A stretch of DNA of 64,000 nucleotides from Cryptomeria japonica. Taxonomy: Eukaryota > Streptophyta > Pinopsida > Cupressales > Cupressaceae. Under the pieces are notes generated by a model that searched no databases, had not been told where the DNA came from, and was given only the letters and a program-made list of their open reading frames with translations. The stretch is from assembly GCF_030272615.1 (NCBI RefSeq), contig NC_081412.1, forward strand, positions 540,348,335-540,412,334. Direction: 5' to 3'. Position numbers and translations under genes: made by a program. Positions 1 to 13,953 of the stretch are shown in pieces (position 1 is the first letter of the stretch; each line of letters opens with the position of its first letter).

Positions 1-64
1 CATGGAACTTGAAATATCTCATGGTGGCCAAATAGAAACATATGACCAACTAGGTGCTCCTACA
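1..64 (-). repeat. 3' LTR end of the gag-pro LTR element (partial)
   Basis: These 64 bases align without gaps to 3815-3878 with about five mismatches. The shared stretch ends in CA in both copies (TACA and TGCA) and flanks diverge after it. The coding strand between the copies is minus, so this is the inner edge of the 3' LTR; the rest lies left of the window. About 8% mismatch suggests an old insertion, though 64 bases is a short sample. Confidence 0.65.
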
Positions 65-2144
65 CCGTACACGCCCCCTAAAGGAAAACTCATGTCCCAT
101 GAGTGCCACCCTACTCCATGCTACCATGGGAATCCTTGAATACCTGTAATAAAAGGATATAAACTAGAATACAAAACCATCTCAGATATAATGGGGTTAT
201 AAACCATTGACATCTTTGGTTCACACCTAGAGGTGTTAATTGGCACTTGCAATTGCACTCTTTCCATGTCATCTTCAGTCTTCCCACTATGGATTAGACC
301 CTTTGTACCTGAAACATTTAATGGTTTCCTATTTTCATTCTCCACAAATGGACATATTATTGTCCCAGCTGGCACACCATCCTCCAAACCTGTTGTCGTA
401 GTATGCTCAAACCTTGAGATGGCTACAACTTGGCTTGATTCCTTCTCAATCACCTTCACAAACTCCTTCCTTCCCAACATGATTACTCTTTCTGCCCTTT
501 TCTGATCTTTTGTAACCTCTTTCAATAGAAGTAGAGTAAAATAGTCTCCTTCCTGTTCAACCTGATAAGTGTTTCTCCACCCATCATACTTAGCACAATT
601 GTCATATTTCCACGACCTACCAAGAAGGAGATGACAACAATCCATAGGTAGAATTTCACAAAGCACCCTATCCTTATATGCACCAATTTGAAACTCCACA
701 AATGCTTGATCATTTATCATGATTGACTAATTATTTAACCAAGATACCCTATAAGGTGTGCAATTAGGGATTCTTTCCAAGTTCAGTTTGTCTACCATTT
801 CTTGAGACACTATGTTATTAGTGCTACCTGAATCTACCACTACCTTGCATACATTGCCTTTGCATTTACAAGTGGTCTTGAATAGGCTCCTTCTTTGGCT
901 GATGTCTTGCTCCTTAGGTGTCTTCAACAAATTTATTCTCACCATTAATGATTACGCTGATTTAGGATCAATATATCTAGTTGGAGAGTCGACACTCTCA
1001 CCCTCTTCTTCTTATACTAGTTGCACTCTCTTTTCACTCCTCCTTTCTCCACCACTTGATGTGGATCCTTTCCTTTCAAGACACTTAAATGTTGGGACTC
1101 CAATTTCTTGGCAATTGTAGCATATACTTGTGAATGTGCTAGAACTTTTACCTCCTCCAAATATGCCCCTAGAACCTTTGATACCACCTCTTTGATTAGA
1201 AACTTGATCCTTGCCTTTGTTTCCATCTTTTTGGTCTTCATGGGACTATTTGAATATAGTGAAGGAACCTCTACCCCTTTGATTGTTCTGTCTTCCTCCC
1301 ATGGACTTATCTTGCTTCCTCTTCAACTTGTCCTCAACCTTGATTGCCAACTTATAACACTCCTCTATAGTCCTTGGTGTAATGAGACTCAACTCATCTT
1401 GGATGTTGTATCTCAGGCCATTGAGATACCTTACCACCATCTCCTCTTCATCTTCTTCATGCTTTTTCCTTATACTCAGTTTGTAGAACTCTTCAGTGTA
1501 GGCTTGCACATCTAGTTCCTTTTGCTTAAGGTTTTGTATCCTCTTAAAAAACTGAACACTATAATCACTAGGGAGGAATTTCCCTTTCAGTTTTGTCACC
1601 ATTATTTTCCAAGAAGTTATCTTGGTTTTCCCTCTCTTTCTCTTCTCAGTTTGTATAAATTCCTACCAAAGAAATGCATGTTCATTCAATTTTGACTTTA
1701 CTATCTTCACCTTTTGGTCCTCTTGTACATCCTCATAATCAAAATGCTTATCCATAGCCCCTATTCAATCCAATATCTCTTCTCCATCTAACTTCCCTCC
1801 ATACATGGGTAAGTCTACATCAGTCTTATGACTTTCACTCTTGATTGCCTTCAAAATCCTAGCCATCCTCTCTTCTTCAAGGTCCACTTGCTCCTATTGA
1901 TCTCCTTGGGATTCTCCTTCTTCCTCTTGGTCACTCACATCCCTTGTGACCTCATCCCTCCTTTGGTTGGATTCCAAGGCTTCTATTCTAGCAGTCATTC
2001 TTTCTTCAAATTCTCTCAACTCACGAGCATGCTTCTCTTTTAGTTCAATAACCTCTCTTGCAATGGCACTCTTTGAAGGCATCTTGTCTTCACACTTCTC
2101 TCGACCTTCAACTTCCACCTTCAAGGAATCTACTCCCTTTTCTC
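65..2144 (-). pseudogene. gag-protease remnant of an LTR retrotransposon, pol missing
   Basis: Read on the minus strand, a gag N-terminus with a charged coiled-coil-like segment (starting MPSKSAIAREVIELKEK, near 2085) leads into a gag core at 1602-1246 (SVQFFKRIQNLKQKELDVQAY) and a zinc knuckle near 1085-1130. The knuckle reads CYNCQEIGVPTFKC, with V where the CCHC histidine should be. A retropepsin follows: VVVDSGSTNN (727-945 frame), then LLLGRSW (121-720 frame). Frameshifts and stops separate the pieces. No reverse transcriptase, RNase H or integrase is seen before the 3' LTR at 64, so the element has lost most of pol. The gag/protease style resembles Ty3/gypsy, but family assignment without RT is uncertain. 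Confidence 0.75.
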
Positions 2145-2164
2145 TAATTCCACTTTGATGCAAA
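2145..2164 (-). other. degenerate primer-binding site
   Basis: On the minus strand this reads TTGCATCAAAGTGG and onward, resembling the plant initiator-Met type PBS (TGGTATCAAAGTGG) with mutations in the first bases. It lies between the gag start and the long repeat that ends at 3878, where a PBS belongs in a minus-strand element. Confidence 0.5.
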
Positions 2165-3878
2165 TCATCAAACACACACAAAATAGGGGAGATCTTTCAC
2201 CCAACTCGCCTATTCAAATAGGTGATTACTCTTCACAAAACTACAAAAGCCTCACAAGTTTACTAGGTACTCATATGGCTTCAACACCCCAAAAGTGAAC
2301 TCATATGGTTCACAAGTTTACTAGGTTCATTTAACTTTCTCAAGGTTATTTTTGGAACTATCCCACAACTAGACCACACCAAACCCTCAAACACCTACTC
2401 ACACAAGCCTATCTCTAACTAAGTCTCCAACTTATCTATAAGCACAACTCACAATGCTAATTAGATATGCACCAACCCAAGGGAATTAAATATAACTCTA
2501 TGGAGACTCCTCTTCATGGAAAAACCATTATTCTTCACCCTTCTAACACCCCAAAGGTCACAAAGAAAAGCTATTGTAGCAACACTGTCTCATTGTGACA
2601 GTCACAAGCGATTATGATTGTCATAATAATCTGAGTCATTCCCTCCTTCTAGGGATTCCTAATACCTTCAGAGTTCACTAAGGAATACCACACACATTTT
2701 CCAAGTTTCATCCATTCACCCAACCCATCCATTGCATCATATTCTCAAAATCTCAGTCAGTCCACTAGTTTATTAGGACAACAACATACCCAATTTTAGG
2801 ACAGTCATAAAAATGGTGGTTATTTTGACCAATAAAGGGCCACAAACACTTGATTAGGGTCTAAAATAACCTATCACACATATGCAAGCCTTTAACCAAC
2901 CTTTGGGATCCCAATATTGCACTTATATCAACCCACACATCACCAACTTGCTACCATTTTTCAGTTTGAGACACAAAAATCAGATTTTGTGTCACTCTTA
3001 GCACATGCCAAATTGTGCATGGAACCATGAGTCAAAAGGAAAGATAAAATATACAATTAAAATGGTCATTCCATCCATTTTTTATGTTTTTTTGATGATG
3101 GGATGACCAAACATTACATTATTTTATGTCATTGGTTACCCTAGCAAGGGTTTGTGACTGTTTTCACCAAAACTTTAATAACTCGCTCAAAACAAAGTGA
3201 AAATGAATGAAACCAAAAGGGAATTACAAAGGATTCATCCCTCTAACATTTTAAATAGGTTTTAAAATAAAATTAACACCTTCCTCAATGAAAAATGCAA
3301 TAGAACATACTATTACACCTAAAAACTGTGAAAATGCAGGGTAAAACTCCAAAATTTATTGATTGTACTTCATTACATCATCCAACCGACCCTTTGGTCA
3401 ATAAAATAGAGGTATATATATATTTTACCTTTCCTCCAATTTTCATAGCTAAATTTTTAAAGTTAACTACCATTAAACCATATTTCATACACTTTTTGTA
3501 ACAATAATGCATTGATAGCTTTTAGTCAATAATGACAACTTTGATAAAAAAAATAGTCATAGACAAAAACTAAGATCTCCATGACTCTATACCATTAAAA
3601 ATAGGATCAAGGAGGTCCAATAGATCCTCTTACATGATCAAACCCTCCACTTGACACCTTGGTACCTATTTACCCAATATTAACAATTTTGACAATTTCT
3701 TGTCAACATTGGGACAATCATAACTACAAATTAAACTCAAACATCACATAATGGTATTAGGGACCTTATTACATAAATAATGGTCTTTCAAGACCTTATT
3801 CCATCTAAATATGTCATGGAACTTGAAATTTCTCAGGGTGGCCAAATAGAAACACATGACCAACTAGGTGCTCATGCA
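2165..3878 (-). repeat. 5' LTR of the gag-pro element
   Basis: Its right end is fixed by the direct repeat 3815-3878 matching 1-64. The left edge is placed just after the PBS-like site and is approximate. The length, about 1.7 kb, is inferred. It holds A+T-rich noncoding sequence; a minus-strand TATA-like run lies near 3410-3425. No host gene is visible inside. Confidence 0.55.
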
Positions 3879-5414
3879 CTAGTTTAGATGCCAATTTTGA
3901 CTTCTCTTTAGGATGCAATGCTTCTATGAACAACTTAGGAATCTACATGGTTTTAAATTTAAATTTTTTCTTGATGGGCCTTTGTGGAATTTTGGATATT
4001 TACTTTTTCTTTTGGATCAATTTTTTGTTTTGTTTTTACATATCTTTTAGATGGGACACGTTGATCTTTGGATGTACGTGGATTTTTGGACTTATGATTT
4101 TTAAGCTTGGCACCCAAAATGCTTCCAATATCACTAGGATTCAGGAGTGGATAGGAATGATATGGAGGTCTTTTGTATGTGTTCATGTAGATGGATGATT
4201 GGAATATTCTCATGTATGCCTTTGTTGATCTTGATTTATAGTAGGGTAAATGGATTATGAGGTAGGGGTGATATGGATTTTGGATGGAGGGATATAAGGA
4301 CCTGAGATGGATGAAAGGGGTGAAGGATTTGGTTTTTGGATATAAGGACCCAAAATAAATCTAGAGGATGGGGAATGTGTATGTTTGGGTTTAGATGGAG
4401 GGAAGTGAGATTTATTAGGGATACCAACATCTTGAGAGTGAGCTATGTATTTGAGGCCATGATAATTATAATTTTTTTAATATGAAGGGGTTCTCATATA
4501 CCTTGTTCATGGATGTCTAACCCTTTTCCTCGACAATGCATTCTTTGACAAATATTTTTACTAATTGGATACTTGTTTCTTTTAAAAAATAGATGCAAGT
4601 CCATTTCGAGGAGGATATGGTATGAAAGGAATGATAAGCTCATGAAGTACACCAAATATGATGAAAGTGGATGAATCCAATTGATAAGTAAGGGGTTCAT
4701 AAATTGCTAGGATAGTGGTGACATGAACTTGAGTTGGATTAGGATCATGAGGGGGATTAGGGAAAATGATGGGATCTTGAGGTGGATATGGAGGATTATG
4801 CCATGGGGATGAATGGATAATTTGATCTTGACTTGGAAGAGGATCATTGAATAGCATGGAAATCATGCCTTGCTCTTGATTTTGAATAAGATCATTGGAA
4901 GGGATATCATGATCTTGCTTAGTATTCTCTTAAGATGGAAGGGGATCATCTTGGATGGAATGAAAAGGGATGATGGGATCATCATGGATTCTAGAGAGAT
5001 GGGATCTTGGTCAAAAATTAAATGGGATAAGAGATTTTTGGTATCTTGATCTTGATTTATTTTAGGACAGGGATAAGAGTTTGGATGTATATGGAGGATT
5101 TTTTTAAGGATTCAATACTTTGCAATTATAGGAATGGATTTTGAATAAGACTCTCTAGAGTGGGTTTTATTGGCAATGGTGTGTATGGTGGCACTAGATC
5201 TAGAATTTTTGAGTCATGCAAGGAATTTGTATAAATAAATGGATTGGCTTGGATTTCTATTATAAATAGCCCTTGGGGGTAAAATTGAAATATGTCATCA
5301 TTGGATGTATTGTTTGATGGAGATGGTGTGGATTGTTTTATGAAGCTTTAGGGGATGAATAAATGATGAGAGATATGGAGGATACTTGTGGACCAATTTC
5401 TTCGTGATAGCCTA

Positions 5415-5726
5415 TTATGGAATCACATGAGGTAGACATGTTATTGGTGTGATTGTTTTGGGATGAGTCATTGCTAGACATAGGTAGATGATTTTGATCA
5501 TGCTTAGAAAAAAAGTATCTTGACATATGCCTAATCTCTCATTAGGTGAATTATTGGGATGAGCTTTGATGGCAATGTCACCTTGATCAATAAGGTCTTG
5601 AATTATGTTCTTAAGTCTAAAGCATCCAAAGGTTTTGTGTCCTTTTGTTCTATGATACTCACAAAAATAATTATCATTCCACCATAAGGGTTTGACTTGA
5701 GGTTCGAAGTGAACAATTTCACGCAA
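5415..5726 (-). pseudogene. gag nucleocapsid fragment, Tat-type Ty3/gypsy
   Basis: A 103-codon open piece whose N-terminal third reads FEPQVKPLWW, then CEYHRTKGHKTFGC, then KNIIQDLIDQGDI. The intact element at 28609 reads YEPQVKPAWW, CEFHQGRGHKTSNC and KDLIQDLIDRGEI at the same spacing. The C-X2-H-X5-H-X4-C arrangement is a zinc-knuckle variant of gag nucleocapsid. Beyond it similarity fades. It is a relic, useful mainly for dating the lineage in this genome: the relative is clearly older than the element at 18720-34191. Confidence 0.75.
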
Positions 5727-8700
5727 TGTGATGATGTTTGATTAGACAATTTTTCTTAAACTATTCGATTGGTTCTCCAAGATTAGCGTATTTTTGTCCT
5801 TGTGTCTAGTAAATGTTTTCTAGAAGGTTTATTGTGACATGATTTTGAGGAATGTATGACTGGTTGTGAATATTTGTCATGAGGATGGATGTAATGACAT
5901 GGCTGGGTGATGTGGTTTTTTGGTAGAAGATAATTGTGAATTTCAAGCTTTGTGGTGGTCATTAGGTTGATACACATGGATGTGTGAAGGTTGTAAGATT
6001 TTAGGACATGTGTAAGTTAGATTGGTATGAATGATAGGCTGATTATAGTCGCATGATCTCATAAGAGAGAGGAGGTTTTTATGGTATTATTTCTCTTTTT
6101 ATTAGAGATATAAACACTTTGACCTCTCTAATCATTTTTTTAAGTCAGTCTATGATGTTTGTTTGTAGATTTTGGACTAGGATCAAATATGTTGTAGACA
6201 AAGATGATGATATATGGGATGTGTACTTGATACTTGATACTTGGTTTTGATTGATTATTTTGATTATTTTTCTAGCAAGAAGACACTCAATAAGAAAAGA
6301 ATACACAACGGTTGATTGATATATCCAAAGTAATAAGGTCAATGGTGTCACTAATATTGCACAATTAAAGACAATCACAAGCATTTATAGCCTAATTATT
6401 CAAGTGGGTGTGTTTATTATAGTGCAGGGCTGAGCAATAAAATGCCATGTAAGATTATGCATGCACACTCCACTCTCAAGAGTGGATTGCTAGAGGTCCA
6501 GTGACACAAGGGATCACCTTTTCTCTTACCTCAAATGTTTGAGAACCTTTTTTCCAAGGTATTTATACCATACTTAAGATGATGCATGTTGAGTAACTTC
6601 AAGCATGATACTAGACCTTACACCACACTATGGAAATGGTTGATGGTTCTTAAGGTTCTAAAAATAATGGTTGTAGCAAGGGATACACTCTAAACACCAA
6701 TCCATCTACAAGCATGATATCTGAGTGCAAGAAAAGGCCTCTTCACCTTGTGTCGTGAATTACAAAGGTCCCCAAGGATTTTGTCATGTCCCTTTTTCTA
6801 AAAATAATACTTACTAAAAATAGTAAGTTCCCACTTTCTTGAAATAGGAAGTCAATTATGAAAAGATACATTGAGAGAAAATATTTATTTATTTATATTG
6901 TCCAAGCTCATTTTACATCCTTTAGACGGATAAATATTAAATTTATTTGTATTTTGGTAGAGCCAACTCAAGAGGCATTGATGATTATGACATATTTTAT
7001 GATAGGTTGTCATAGCGGATGATGCTTATTAATTTGGGTTTGGAAACTTGCTTGGGCTACATAACTTTTATGATAGGTTGTCATAGTGGACGATTGATCA
7101 TTTTTGGAGGGAAATTAGTGGAAATAATATTATTTTATTTATTTTTCCAAGAGGGGGTCTTTTGGATTTCCTCCTCTATATATTTGGAGGTAATTTCACA
7201 TTTTGGGTATTCTTGCTCACATATTTTGATAGAGCTTTGGCTTATTTCTTCAGTGGCTGATAAACCAATGGAGAAGGAGACTCTTTTAATCAGATTCTCA
7301 TGGTTTGTAGGTGATATAAGGTCAAGAGGACAAGGGTTGTTTGAAGTAATCTCATCTAGAGCTTACCATTTTGCTTAAGGATTTGGTAGTTACATCAGTT
7401 TCAAAGTTTGGCTTGCTAGCAAGGGTTTGAAGTGACAATTTGGGGTTTGAATGCTCTATATGTTATAGATGTTTATGGACTATTTGTTAACGTGGTTTTT
7501 CTAGAATTTTTATTTTATTTTATGTTATTTTATCATAATAAACCTTGGTTTGGAGTTTGGAGTGTTTCTCTGGCAAGTTGGGTTGAGTTTCTATGCATTT
7601 TGCAAGGGTATTAGTGAGTAGTTTGTTGGGTTTTGTAATAAGATTATATTTCAGATTTTGGTTGTGTTTGATAACAACATAGGGGCTGTCCATCTCTGTT
7701 ATTTTATGTCCCAAATTGATATATTGTAGAGAATTTATAAGCTGGGTGAAGTTTCTTGTTGGTTGGTAGTGTTTGTTGGAGCTACATTTTTTATTTTAAT
7801 TTAATAATATTTGTTTTAAAAGTGGTTTTCTATATAAATCGGTTCATGACAGTCATTAAAAACCTCTATTATTGTAGTAAATATTATTATTTGAGATTAA
7901 AGTGAGTTTCATGTGTTTTTACCCATTTTTGGGATGAGTTCTTAAGTAAAATTCTTGATAGTTTGGAGTGTAGTTTCAATTTTTGGCAAAGTTGAATCAA
8001 AAGGGTTTTAAAAAATGTTAAATCTGATTTATATTTCTCAAGAGTTATTACAGTGGTTCCAAACATGTGATTGAATTGAGGTACAACTTTCATTCTCTCT
8101 CTTTTATATAGCCCACTAGAAAATATGCTTGAGGTCAAAGAAAAGGGTAATGAAATCCCAAAGAAAGCTTCTCTATTGAAAAAGAAAAGAAGAATGTTGA
8201 TGTTTTTCTTGCACCCAAGATCACATGAGCATGTGAGGGAGAGGATACACACACAACGCCCTTGGGATAACATAAAGTGTGCAAGTGCACACGACATACC
8301 AATAAAATCTCTTTCCCTTAGAAAAATGAAGTGTTAGCTAACTAAAAATTAAAGACACATATATCCTGCAAGAAATATGTCAGTAGTCTCAAGATCTAGG
8401 TATTCTCCCAACGATTGCGAAGTAGCTACATAACTTTTGTTAGTGACCAAAAACATAGATCAATCGTCAGTTGTAAAAATTAAATGTAACAAAATAGAAT
8501 AAATAAAAAATAATAATTCGTTATTTTAAAAGAAAAACTATGCCAAAAATAAGAAAACCACTTTTTTGAACTCAAAACCATATTTTTTTACACAAAACCA
8601 CTAACAAAAATCGTATGTATTCCTTTAGAGTGAACAACTACAAATACAATATTAAAACAATGATAACATTCTCAAATCTTAATTATATTTAAAAATGTAA

Positions 8701-9144
8701 AATAATCTTGCAAGCTAAGAGTGATATTGTAAAACCCATAAAATCATTTTATAAATTGTGTATAGAATTTTGTATTGATGAAAGATTAGTAGAGATTTTA
8801 AATGAGCAAAAGAAATATTAAAATTGTGATAAAATTCTCAAATCTTAATGAAATTTAAAACCATAAAGTGTTTTGGATAGCTCAATCTCAGTTCTGTAAA
8901 ACTCTGAAATAGTTTTATAAAATAATTTATAGAAAATTTGTTATTCATTAAATAACAATACGATTTTAAGTGAAAAATCATAAGAAAACCTACAAAGTAC
9001 AGTACCAAAATAGATCAAATGTAACAAATTATAATATAAATATGTTGAAGTGCTTAAATGTGTCATGGAAATCATCAAATGTGTCCTTCTGACATGTTGC
9101 TTGTTGAAATAGGAAATCTCATAAAAATGTTAAATTTCAAGAAC

Positions 9145-9169
9145 GTGGGTCCCACCAAGTATGCCAAAA
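9145..9169 (-). other. candidate PBS/LTR junction of the fossil gypsy element
   Basis: The minus strand reads TGGCATACTTGGTGGGACCC, starting TGG and placed three bases from a possible LTR edge (TG at 9170). Motifs of this shape are primer-binding sites in many plant Ty3/gypsy elements. The tRNA was not identified and no matching second LTR was found, so this stays a candidate. Confidence 0.35.
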
Positions 9170-12100
9170 TGTAGAGACGAGAATTAAACTGGTGCAAATC
9201 AATAACAAGTCAACCACAAAACCCTAGAAAACACACAAGATTCTAATCTCCATAATGAAGTATGCAAGATGAACACAAAAATATAAAATGAATTACAAAC
9301 AAGCAACAATACCTTCATGTATCCACCTTGGTTACCTCCATCATGCTTTGAAGCTTTCAATGAATGCATATAATGATGCTCTCAGAATTACATTGCAACA
9401 CTATTTTTGCAATGTGATTGCACGGAAGCTCAAAGGTTGTGTTCCCTGAATGATGATGAATGATCGATAAGATCACTAACCTGATAACGTTAATGCTTGA
9501 TAATAATTAATTAGTTAGTGTTTGTTTGATGAAAGATGATTGATTTATACTTTGCTCTTGAATCAATCAATGGTGGAGATCTGATGAGATGGATTGAAAA
9601 TCAATGGATGAGAATTAATGAGAAGAATTGATTAAGATAATTACAAAGTTATGGAGTTGAAGTTGATTAATCAAAAAACTTAGAGCAACATTTAATAGAA
9701 GAAAATGAAGATATAAAAGTATTAAATAAATAAGAATTATTCAATTGTGTGCATGAGGGGATAAAATAAATAAAGTACAGATTTTATTTATTTTTAAAAG
9801 AACTTTATTTAGAAAAAGAACAATTAAATAAATTTAAGAATTCATTTCATTATAGAAGACATAATTAGCTAATTAAATAATGAGGAGAGTGAAAAAAGAA
9901 TAAATTAAAAGAATAATAAATATTATTCAATTATTGTGCAAGAAAAATGTAATTCAATACTAAAAATTATCTAATTAATATTAGAATAAATTAGTATAAT
10001 TAAATAATATTTTATGCATTGTGAGATCTTATATAATAAGCACTTGCATTTTGGAGTCATGTATTGTTGCTTGGAGTGTCATTATGTTGATGAATAACTA
10101 GAATTTTGGAGGAGTGTGAAAACTCCTATAGAGTATTTTTCTCAATGACATTGTATTATAATTGTTATTTGTTTCTAGATAATACAATTGAGCTCAAAGT
10201 TTTGGAGTGTGATTTTTTCCTTGAAAGGGTTTTCCCACATAAATCATGGTGTTATAGTTTGCATTATTTATCAATTTTAATGTGTTCTTGGAATGTGCAT
10301 CTTTCTGCATTTGTAATAATTTAAGAGTTTTAAGAAATTTTTGCAACCCTCTCCTGCTCAATTTGGTGTAGGATGTCTTTTTTGTGCACTTGGCTTCCTT
10401 TCAGTTATAGGGAATTCTAGCATATTATTTGTCATTATGTCTAGGATATCTTGGTTACACATTTTAGTGGGAGGTTTTAATAGTGATATATTTTGGTGAT
10501 GGTTGTATCTTCTCGTCTTGGAGATTTTGATTCCAATTTCTTCTTTTGAGTTGTTGGGATTGTAGTTGAGGGTTTGTGGATCATAGGTGATCCTCATTTA
10601 AGAGATGGTTGTCATGGTACTTGGAGAGATCAATATCATGATCCAATGAGAGATTTGGTAGTGATGTTGAATCATAATTTGATATTGGATGATCTTTTTA
10701 TAGTGGTTATTGGTGTCATGGAGGAGTTGAGCCATGTTTTCTATAGTGAGAGTTCATTGACATCTTGGGTTCTATTGAAAGAAGATTGTTATATTGATGT
10801 GATTGGACATGTTAACATCTTACTTAGCCATGTAGGACTCTTGTAGTCTTTAGCTGAGGTATTAGGTTCATGTCTTGTTAGTTTGATAGGTAATCCTTAA
10901 CTAATAGGATGGTTTGGTATTGTGTCTTGGTTTACTCTTGATCATTGATTAGATTGTGTAATGTAGGGAAAATGGGGTTCGTTGGTCTAAATATACAAAT
11001 TAGGAATCGAACCTAATAACATCAATTGCATTGAAGAACAAACAATAGGCCCAACTACAAACCCTTGGGAGAGCTAGGCACTTGATGGATTGTTCTTTTT
11101 TGTGTTTGATTAATTGAAAGTTGAATATGCAACAACGAGGCTCAATAGTGAAAATTTGACAATAAGCAACATAAATAGGCAAATGTAGATCTAGAAATGA
11201 ACTAAGATGTACATAACTAAAAAGGGGATGTAGAGAGGAACCTATCACATAAATTTAAGTTGTAACTGGGTGGACATTGTGGCTAGGCACCCTAGTCTTG
11301 ATAGGTGCCTAAGTGCATAATAAGAGTCCAATTGAACTCAAGAGATCCCAAATTATACTATGGTCAACTTCTAGGTCAAAACACCTAGACTATGGTGCTA
11401 GGTTCCCTAGTCCTCTTTTTAGATACAAATTTTCTTGGTTGCTTCTGTCACTATCTACATCGTGTTCTTGTATCCTCAATTTGGACATGCAACCTATTTT
11501 TGAGCTTGGAAATGCACAAAAAGAGAGGAAAATGGCATTGCACTATATAGGGGCTTACCTCGGTCAAACCCTAAGTTAGAATCAACCCTACAACAATGAT
11601 TGTTAGGAAACAAATAGAAAATTTGAAGTAAAATACTGAATTGAAACAATATTACCTCGAGATTAATGATATTGATGATGCAATGCTCTTAGGATAATTT
11701 CTCCATGTGTTGATGCAATAAAATGATAAATAATAACAAAATCCATCATAAAAACATAATTAAAGATGCCTTGTTGTATCTTACTACTCCTTAAACTCAG
11801 ATCTACTCTTGAAGAATAATAATTTCTCTTGAATTAGAATGATAGCTTATGAAGAGATGGTGAATGAATTAGGAGTGATGTCTTACATAAGGCTCTCAAG
11901 GTATTTTCACTTTTTGGGCATCTGAAAATGGTCATATCCCAACTTCAAGGATATATATAGAAATGCCAAGGCCAACACATTACCCAATTGAAATTTCAGT
12001 TGAAAAGAGTCATATGTGCGACAATTTCTATTGTCCAAACAAAGTAGGCTCATTTTTTAAGGGAAGAAAGGTAATATAGCCCTGATATTGGATTTGTAAT

Positions 12101-13953
12101 TTATATGAGGATTGACAACATTTAAGTGGGGGAAAAAGTGCATTAAAATTTGAAAATGAGATATGACCCATATATATTTAAAATGATATAAGATAAAGGG
12201 CACACTTAAAAATAAGGGCCCAAATAGAAATTTGTTGACGCTTCAAAGTAGAATAGGGTTCATATTCTTGAATTGAGGATTAATTCAAGGCAAGAGTAGG
12301 TCCCAAAATGCTTAGAGGAATGGGAAAATTAAAATAAGTGCTGGAATAGTGTGAAATTGCACTCATAATTAAAGGAGTACAATTTATGACACTATAGAGT
12401 GTGGACATGATATAGGTTCTCTTAGGAGAAGATATGTTTATTGAAGAGTATGATCTTCTTTTGAGGAGATGTGAGATCATGATGTCATGATGTGTTATTT
12501 ATTTTACAGGGGCTTTGACAATGATCTTGTCAATTTTGTTAGTATTGAGTACATTACTCAATTACTTGGGTGATTCATAAGAATGTTGTGTTGGATTTGG
12601 AGCATAGCATGGATTGATTAATTGTAGGTTCTCATGGATACATGGATATTTTGGTAAATTTTTTGTTGAGATAGTTATTCTTTGGATGTTTTAGTAGAAA
12701 AAATTGAGGAGCCTTCTTTTAAATATGGACTTGAGTTTGTGATGGAACTTTAGAGGAGATTGTTCTTGAAGATAGTCGATGTGGTTTGTCGTATCCTAGA
12801 AAAGCAATATCATTCCCCACTCTTGGTATACTTGGTAGATAGTCATCTAAGAGGTATTGCCCATCCTTATTTTTTAGATGAATTGTGTTTTATGCTTTGT
12901 CTTCTCATGGATATGAATCTTGAGATATGGTTATTTATTTTTGGAGGCTTCATCTAAGAGATGTTTGGTATGTTTATCTCCTTGTGTATGTGTATTCCTT
13001 CATTTATTAGGAGTTTTAGGAGACATTATTGGGCTTATTATTAGTTGTGCGAATGGATTTGAGTTTAACCTTCCTTTTTTAGAGAGGCTCACATCCATGT
13101 TGGTTATGTGAGATACACATATTTTGTTTGATCTTGGATCTTGTTGAGGCTTTGCATTTGAGGTTGTGAAAGGGATATTACTAGACATAGCTAGAGCATT
13201 TAGAAGTGTGTGGGAGGACATGTTACATTCTATAATTTGTAGGTTGTCTCTTTGATCATGTTCTTCTTCGTGGATGTTTGTATTCATGTGATATTGGATT
13301 TGAGTCTTGCATGGAGCTATGGTGATCGCTATGTTTGTGTTCATGTGTTGTTTATTTTTCTTTGGTGACAAAATGGAGGTTCCTTGGCCTCTTTATTTTG
13401 TTGAGTGTGGAGAACTTGGGAGAGATATGTAGACTAATGGTGATAGTTGTATTGCAATAATATTTGCAATTTTGGAATCTTTATGGATATTCCTTGGTAC
13501 TACATGGTGTTGATTACTCCTTATATGTGATGTTATTGGTAAACTTGGTATGCCTTGATCATTTTAGGTTCAACATTACCCATGAAATAAGAGTTCATAG
13601 ATGTGTATGCTCATCATTAATACATTTGACACATGCAACTTGTAATTGCAATTATTGGTTGATATGTTATTGGCATGTGATCAATAATTATGTTTGGATA
13701 CATTTGAGGTATGGATGATTGGATGAATAAACATTTGTTGTAGTTTCTATTTCTAGTCATGTGGATTTTCTTCATTTGGCAGTAGCTTGGATCTTTTTTT
13801 ATCACTTGGATTTTATGATTATGTTTTTGGATTGGAGCATTTCCACCTTGTCTTGGTCCTTTCTTCCATAGGTGGCATATTCAATGATGAAAACATTTCT
13901 TACTATATATGGTGGACAAATTTGATGTTATTGTACATGTGTCTATTAGATAT
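9170..13953. other. A+T-rich DNA without a supported gene; probable decayed LTR and element pieces
   Basis: 9170-10020 is A+T-rich, with runs of ATTAAATAA typical of the LTRs elsewhere in the window and a minus-strand TATA-like motif (GTATAAATC) near 9550. TATA-like ATATATATAG occurs near 11951. From about 10330 to 13800 the plus strand is rich in G and T and the minus strand in A and C, the bias of the coding strands of nearby minus-strand elements. Open pieces there (for example 13000-13371 minus) match nothing I recognise. Confidence 0.4.

Larger units (their letters stand above)
3879..9169 (-). mobile_element. decayed minus-strand Ty3/gypsy fossil
   Basis: No intact gene is present. The minus strand carries short open pieces in gag-to-protease order. 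The best is 5415-5726, whose zinc-knuckle segment matches the intact Tat-type element at 22475-28609. A piece at 4582-4866 contains PLPSQDQ, also found just after the knuckle in the intact element. The fossil appears cut at its left by the LTR ending at 3878. A TATA-like minus-strand motif (GGTATAAATACC) near 6560 and a 24-bp direct repeat near 6997 and 7070 suggest further insertions. Most of 5980-9140 has no recognisable content. Confidence 0.5.
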
